Assembly: GCA_017307285.1 (NCBI GenBank)
Contig: JAFKFI010000076.1
Span: 1 to 37,790 of the forward strand
DNA length: 37,790 nucleotides
DNA from: Alphaproteobacteria bacterium
Lineage (GTDB): Bacteria; Pseudomonadota; Alphaproteobacteria; Acetobacterales; Acetobacteraceae
Direction: 5' to 3'
Shown here: piece by piece, positions 33,948 through 37,790 of the stretch
Layout of the letters: the number at the start of each line of letters is the position of its first letter
How positions within the stretch are numbered: the stretch's first letter is position 1
The notes under the pieces: generated by a model
The model's input: the letters and a program-made list of their open reading frames with translations, nothing else
Told to the model about the DNA's origin: nothing
The model's database searches: none
Position numbers and translations under genes: made by a program

Positions 33948-35855
33948 TCAACCGAGCGCGTCCTCGATCGAACGGACCACGTGGCGCAGCTCGCCGACCC
34001 GCTTCGTCACGCCGATGCGGTCGAGGAATTCGAGGACCTGGATCGCGAGATTGCGCCCGATGCCGGTCTCCACCGCGAACTGGCCGGCGGGGAAGCCGCC
34101 CTCCTCGGCAGCGGCCGAGAGCGTCTCGGCTATTGCGGCGAGACGGGCGATCGTTTCGGGTGGAAAGAAGCGGTTGGGCGCGACGCGCAGGACGCGGCCG
34201 AACGCCTCGAAGCGCATCAAGGCGCGTTCCATCACGTCCGGCGCGCGGTCGAGCTGGGCGGCGAGCTCGCGGACGCGGGGCGGCCGCAGGCCGGATTCCG
34301 CGAGGATCGGCGCCAGGCGGGACCACAGGGCTTCATCCTGCTCGGAGAGACGCGGCGTGTGTTCGGGAAGGCGCAGCGCGGCGCCGTCGCGTTGTATCGC
34401 CCCGGAAGTGACGAGATCGGCGAGGACTGCCTCGACCACGGGCCGGTCGGAGCGCGTGCTCAGGGCTTGCAGCAGCGTCGCCTTGGCGGGGCCGATCGCG
34501 GCGGGCTCGCGCCGATGCCATTCGGTCAGGGCGTCGAGGGTCGCGCGGCATAGCGCGTCGTAAGTCGCGTCCGATACTAGCACGGCGCAGTCGGGGCGGC
34601 CGATCCGCCGGGCCGTGCCGAGATCGAGGCCGGCCGGGTCGAGATTACGCACCCGCGCGAAGCCTTGCATGTCGACGCAGCCTTCGGCGGCGAGCAGGGT
34701 CTGCAACGCAGCCGCCGGATCGGGCTCATCGAGTGCCCGCAGCACCGGCAACCGGGAGGCTCGCGCCACGTGGCGAGCCGGTGGAAACGGGTCCACGACG
34801 CGCCCGCCGGCCAGTGTGCGCCTCGCGGCATGATCGCGGATCACCACCCGGTCGCCATGCAGCAGCGCCGTTTCCCGATCGAGAGCGATCCGCACGAAGC
34901 CGCCCTCGGCACCGATTGTCTCGCTGAGCAAGGTCAGCCGGCCGCCGATGTCCGCCGTGCCGAGATGCACGTGCACCGGCAGCCCAGGACGCAGGGTGGC
35001 GTCGCCCCAGGGCCGGACATACGCGTCGAAGCGCTGCGTCGGCGCGTGCAAGTCTGGTGTCACGATCCAGTCGCCGCGCTGCACCTGGGCGCGATCGAGC
35101 CGCGTGCCGGCGATGGCGAGGGCGCATCGCTCCCCGGTTCGCGCTTCCTCGCTGTCGCGGTCCTGCGCGTGGATGCTGCGCACGCGGACCTGGGTGCCGC
35201 GGGGCGTCAACAGCAGCAAGTCGCCGACGCGCGCCCGACCGGCGGCCACTGTGCCGGTGACGATGGTGCCGGCGCCCGGAAGGGTGAAGCAGCGATCGAC
35301 GGCTAGGCGGAAACCGATCCCGCCGGGTCGGGGGACGCGCGCCCGCGAGCGGGCGGCGAGATGCGCCTGCAACGCGGCAATGCCCTCGCCGGTCTCGCTC
35401 GACACGGGCAGGATCGAGATTGCTGGAAAGCCGCTGTCCGATAGCAGTTGGCGGAGAGCCTCGCCGACCTCGGCGACACGCGCCGGGGATACGCGATCGG
35501 TCTTCGACACCACGACGCTGAGCTCGGCGACGCCGATCAGGTCGAGGATGGCGAGATGCTCGCGGGTCTGCGGCATTGGCCCGTCATCGGCGGCGACCAC
35601 CAGCAGCGCGCTGTCGATGCCCATGACGCCGGCCAGCATGTTGCGCAGGAAACGCTCGTGACCGGGCACGTCGACGAAGCCGATGCGGGTACCGTCCGGC
35701 AGGTCCGCGTAGGCGAAGCCGAGCTCGATGGTGAGGCCTCGCCGCTTCTCCTCGGGCAGACGGTCGGTGTCTACGCCCGTCAGGCGGCGGACCAGCGACG
35801 TCTTGCCGTGGTCGACGTGGCCGGCGGTCGCGACGATCATCGGAGCGGGGGTCAT
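33948..35855 (-). CDS. selB: selenocysteine-specific elongation factor SelB
   Basis: A 635-residue translation GTPase that delivers Sec-tRNA(Sec) to UGA codons preceded or followed by a SECIS element. The G domain starts [20 protein letters not shown]1 is GHVDHGKT at about 12-19 and G3 is DVPGHERF. The G4 motif reads SKTD where NKxD is usual in GTPases, and SelB proteins vary here. [15 protein letters not shown] and the C-terminal winged-helix array (ending in helices with GVTKRVGEL) are family features. I prefer the ATG at 35855, but 35840 (MIVATAG) is also possible. No selA or selC is in the window. It is divergent from the GMC gene. Confidence 0.95.
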   Translation of the reverse strand: MTPAPMIVATAGHVDHGKTSLVRRLTGVDTDRLPEEKRRGLTIELGFAYADLPDGTRIGFVDVPGHERFLRNMLAGVMGIDSALLVVAADDGPMPQTREHLAILDLIGVAELSVVVSKTDRVSPARVAEVGEALRQLLSDSGFPAISILPVSSETGEGIAALQAHLAARSRARVPRPGGIGFRLAVDRCFTLPGAGTIVTGTVAAGRARVGDLLLLTPRGTQVRVRSIHAQDRDSEEARTGERCALAIAGTRLDRAQVQRGDWIVTPDLHAPTQRFDAYVRPWGDATLRPGLPVHVHLGTADIGGRLTLLSETIGAEGGFVRIALDRETALLHGDRVVIRDHAARRTLAGGRVVDPFPPARHVARASRLPVLRALDEPDPAAALQTLLAAEGCVDMQGFARVRNLDPAGLDLGTARRIGRPDCAVLVSDATYDALCRATLDALTEWHRREPAAIGPAKATLLQALSTRSDRPVVEAVLADLVTSGAIQRDGAALRLPEHTPRLSEQDEALWSRLAPILAESGLRPPRVRELAAQLDRAPDVMERALMRFEAFGRVLRVAPNRFFPPETIARLAAIAETLSAAAEEGGFPAGQFAVETGIGRNLAIQVLEFLDRIGVTKRVGELRHVVRSIEDALG

Positions 35856-35965
35856 GGGCCGATTGGCGGTTGCGGCGGACGCGGGCAAGTGTTTGCCTCT
35901 GCTGTCGGCACAGTGTCGGTGCCGGGCCAATAAGCCGTCAAGCGGCGGGTGCGAGAGGGAACGGG

Positions 35966-37567
35966 ATGGACCAGTCGGAAGAGTTCGATTTCGTCATTGT
36001 GGGTGCGGGCTCCGCCGGCTGCGTGCTCGCCAACCGGCTGTCGGCCGACCCGAAGAACCGCGTGCTGCTGCTGGAGGCCGGCGGCAAGGATCGCGACCCG
36101 TGGATTCACATTCCGGCCGGGTTCTATCGCAACATCTATAACCCGAAGGTCGCCTGGCATTTCGAGACCGAGCCGGTGCCGGAGATGCACAACCGGCGCA
36201 TTCCGTGGCCGCGCGGCAAGGTGCTCGGCGGGTCTAGCTCGATCAACGGGCTGATCTATATTCGCGGCCAGCGCGAGGATTTCGACCTGTGGCGGCAGAT
36301 GGGCAATGCCGGGTGGTCCTACGACGACGTGTTGCCGTATTTCCGCCGCGCGGAAAACCAGGAACGCGGGGCGGACGGCTATCACGGCGTGGGTGGGCCG
36401 CTCGACGTGTCCGATCTGCGCTCCGAGCACGAATTGCACGACGCCTTCATCGAGGCGGCGCGCGAGGCCGGTTACAAGCTCAACCGCGACTTCAACGGCC
36501 CCGACCAGGAGGGCGTCGGCCCGTTGCAGCTCACCGTGCGCAAGGGCCGGCGGGCGAGCACGGCGCGCGGCTATCTGCGCCCGGCGATGAAGCGGCCCAA
36601 TCTGCGCGTGGAGGTCCGCGCATTGGCGCATCGCGTGCTGATGGAGGGCAAGCGCGCGGTCGGCGTGGAGTTCAGCCAGAACGGCGCGCTACGCAAAGTG
36701 CGGGCGCGGCGCGAGGTGCTGTTGTGCGGCGGCTCGATCAACTCGCCGCAGCTGCTGCAGTTGTCCGGCATCGGTCCGGGCGCGCTGCTGCAGGAGCACG
36801 GCATCGAGGTGGCGCACGATCTGCCCGGCGTCGGTGCGAATTTGCAGGACCATATCGGCGGGCGGGTGATCTACCGCGCCAAGAACGCCAACACGATCAA
36901 CGAAATCTCGCATAGCTGGCGGCTCAAGGTGCTGGCTGGGCTGCAATACTTCCTTGCCCGGCGCGGCGTGCTGATGATGGGCGCGGGGCCGATCGGGATG
37001 TTCGTCAAGACGCGGCCCGAGGTCGCCTCGCCCGATGTGCAGTACCAGTTCCTCGCCGGCAGCTCGAACAAGGCTGGCGACCCGATGCACCCGTTTCCGG
37101 GCTGCACGCTGGTTGCGATCCCGTGCCGGCCGGAGAGTCGCGGCTGGCTGCGTATCCAGTCGCCCGACCCGAGCAAGCCGCCGGCGATCCAGCCGAACTA
37201 TCTCGCGACCCAGGCGGACAAGGACACCATCGTCGCCGGCATGAAGATCGCGCGCGGGATTTTCCACACCCAGGCGATGCGCGCCTATGTCACCGATGAG
37301 GTGATGCCGGGGCCGGAGGCGAAGACCGACGAGGATTGGCTGAACCACGTGCGCGCCACGGCGGGGACCACGTTCCATCCCACCAGCACCTGCATGATGG
37401 GGCCGCAGGCGAACGCCGTGGTCGACACCGACCTGCGGGTGCGCGGCACGCAGGGGCTGCGGGTGATCGATGCCTCGATCATGCCGACGGTGGTATCGGG
37501 CAATACCAATGCCACCGTCATCATGATTGCGGAGAAGGGGGCGGATGCGATTCTGCGGGCGGCCTAG
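35966..37567 (+). CDS. GMC family oxidoreductase (choline/alcohol dehydrogenase-like)
   Basis: A 533-residue FAD-dependent GMC oxidoreductase that oxidises alcohols or choline-like substrates. The FAD loop GAGSAG is at 13-18. GMC signature 1 is [18 protein letters not shown], signature 2 is [17 protein letters not shown]. The active His471 is in [12 protein letters not shown], and [16 protein letters not shown] is the other conserved end. The ATG at 35966 has a GAGAGGGA site 5 bases before it. Choline dehydrogenase is the best-known close relative, but polyethylene glycol or other alcohol dehydrogenases are as likely. It is divergent from selB across 110 bases and ends at a palindrome shared with an OsmC gene. 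Confidence 0.94.
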   Translation: MDQSEEFDFVIVGAGSAGCVLANRLSADPKNRVLLLEAGGKDRDPWIHIPAGFYRNIYNPKVAWHFETEPVPEMHNRRIPWPRGKVLGGSSSINGLIYIRGQREDFDLWRQMGNAGWSYDDVLPYFRRAENQERGADGYHGVGGPLDVSDLRSEHELHDAFIEAAREAGYKLNRDFNGPDQEGVGPLQLTVRKGRRASTARGYLRPAMKRPNLRVEVRALAHRVLMEGKRAVGVEFSQNGALRKVRARREVLLCGGSINSPQLLQLSGIGPGALLQEHGIEVAHDLPGVGANLQDHIGGRVIYRAKNANTINEISHSWRLKVLAGLQYFLARRGVLMMGAGPIGMFVKTRPEVASPDVQYQFLAGSSNKAGDPMHPFPGCTLVAIPCRPESRGWLRIQSPDPSKPPAIQPNYLATQADKDTIVAGMKIARGIFHTQAMRAYVTDEVMPGPEAKTDEDWLNHVRATAGTTFHPTSTCMMGPQANAVVDTDLRVRGTQGLRVIDASIMPTVVSGNTNATVIMIAEKGADAILRAA

Positions 37568-37569
37568 TT

Positions 37570-37651
37570 CCCCTCCCCCAACCCCCTCCCACAAGGGGAG
37601 GGGGCTTCATCTGCTCCCTCTCCCCTTGTGGGAGAGGGCCGGGGTGAGGGG
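37570..37651. repeat. imperfect C/G-tract palindrome, terminator-like intergenic repeat
   Basis: Two arms of about 35 bases (37570-37604 and 37616-37651) are imperfect reverse complements; the core CTCCCACAAGGGGAG is repeated in opposite orientation on each side. It fills the whole space between the convergent GMC and OsmC genes. Related C/G-tract palindromes with this CCACAAGGGGAG core are common between genes of alphaproteobacteria. It probably terminates both transcripts. Confidence 0.8.
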
Positions 37652-37790
37652 TTAGCCGGCGCGCTTGACCGATAGGGTCGGGGGCGTGCGGAGCGTCTGG
37701 AAGATCACACAGTAGCGCTCCGTGGTTTCGATCATCTTCTGCAGCTTGGCGTCGTCCGCGTCGGCGTCGATCTCGAAGGTGAGGCTGATG
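37652..37790 (-). CDS. OsmC family protein, C-terminal part (5' end outside window)
   Basis: Found by hand translation of the last 139 bases; the stop is TAA at 37652-37654 and the frame is open to the edge, giving 46 visible residues. They read ISLTFEIDADADDAKLQKM, then a helix ending in ERYCVIFQTLRTPP, then the end SVKRAG. The Cys in ERYCVIFQTL is the second, peroxidatic-type cysteine of OsmC/Ohr proteins. The family reduces organic hydroperoxides. The first Cys and the N-terminal part lie outside. It is convergent with the GMC oxidoreductase. Confidence 0.85.
   Translation of the reverse strand, partial: ISLTFEIDADADDAKLQKMIETTERYCVIFQTLRTPPTLSVKRAG

Overview
The window is very G+C-rich, densely coding DNA from what is most likely an alphaproteobacterium of the Acetobacteraceae/Rhodospirillales type. 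The reasons are the run ppx, rlmE, guaB, rsmB on one strand, a small GHNGGPPL-motif protein of a kind typical of alphaproteobacteria, the codon use, and the many luciferase-like (LLM) flavin oxidoreductases. The assignment is by recognition, not by a search. About 40 protein genes and one tRNA are supported. No gene-free stretch exceeds about 250 bases, and no insertion sequence, prophage or CRISPR array was seen.

Layout. 1-1936: the end of one LLM oxidoreductase facing a second one, with a possible 44-residue coupled ORF between them. 2096-3477: a small operon of XRE-cupin regulator, GNAT acetyltransferase and GHNGGPPL protein, with an inverted repeat at the regulator's start. 3663-9579: a housekeeping block (ppx, rlmE, guaB, HAD hydrolase, rsmB, GNAT), tightly packed and partly translationally coupled. 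9702-9775: tRNA-Gln(CUG). 9910-12929: an orphan periplasmic binding protein, a DUF488 protein, an unrecognised protein and a methyltransferase. 12907-19446: an MFS transporter, an LLM oxidoreductase and a large cyclase-like/ATPase/TPR regulator in one run, with an epoxide-hydrolase-like gene divergent from it. 19480-20494: a MntA/HepT toxin-antitoxin-like pair and a small third ORF. 20540-24238: a methyltransferase, a crotonase, and a sugar epimerase/aminotransferase pair. 24400-26538: a membrane-anchored DUF2235 hydrolase. 26569-29262: amidase, SDR and hotdog thioesterase. 29427-31439: CopC/CopD. 31498-32316: another LLM enzyme. 32382-33935: a DUF6496/Rho-N-like basic protein and a methyltransferase. 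33948-37567: selB divergent from a GMC oxidoreductase. 37652-37790: the end of an OsmC-family gene.

How the parts relate. The ppx to rsmB block joins phosphate/(p)ppGpp metabolism, GMP synthesis and rRNA methylation. The accessory genes look like pieces of small-molecule catabolism (LLM, epoxide-hydrolase-like, amidase, SDR, thioesterase, crotonase, GMC) with transport and regulation. selB shows that the cell decodes selenocysteine, although selA, selC and any selenoprotein lie outside the window.

Most notable observations. Several enzymes of familiar fold lack family-defining catalytic residues: the crotonase has neither hydratase Glu, the SDR has no Tyr/Lys pair, the epimerase has Asn for the catalytic Tyr, the cyclase domain has His for both Asn and Arg, and HepT has a shifted RNase motif. 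Two structured intergenic palindromes sit between convergent gene ends: a perfect 23-bp nested palindrome at 31443-31495 and a C/G-tract palindrome at 37570-37651. I did not find an unambiguous new defence or biosynthetic system. The best candidates for undescribed biology are the MFS-LLM-regulator cassette and the MntA/HepT locus with its third ORF.
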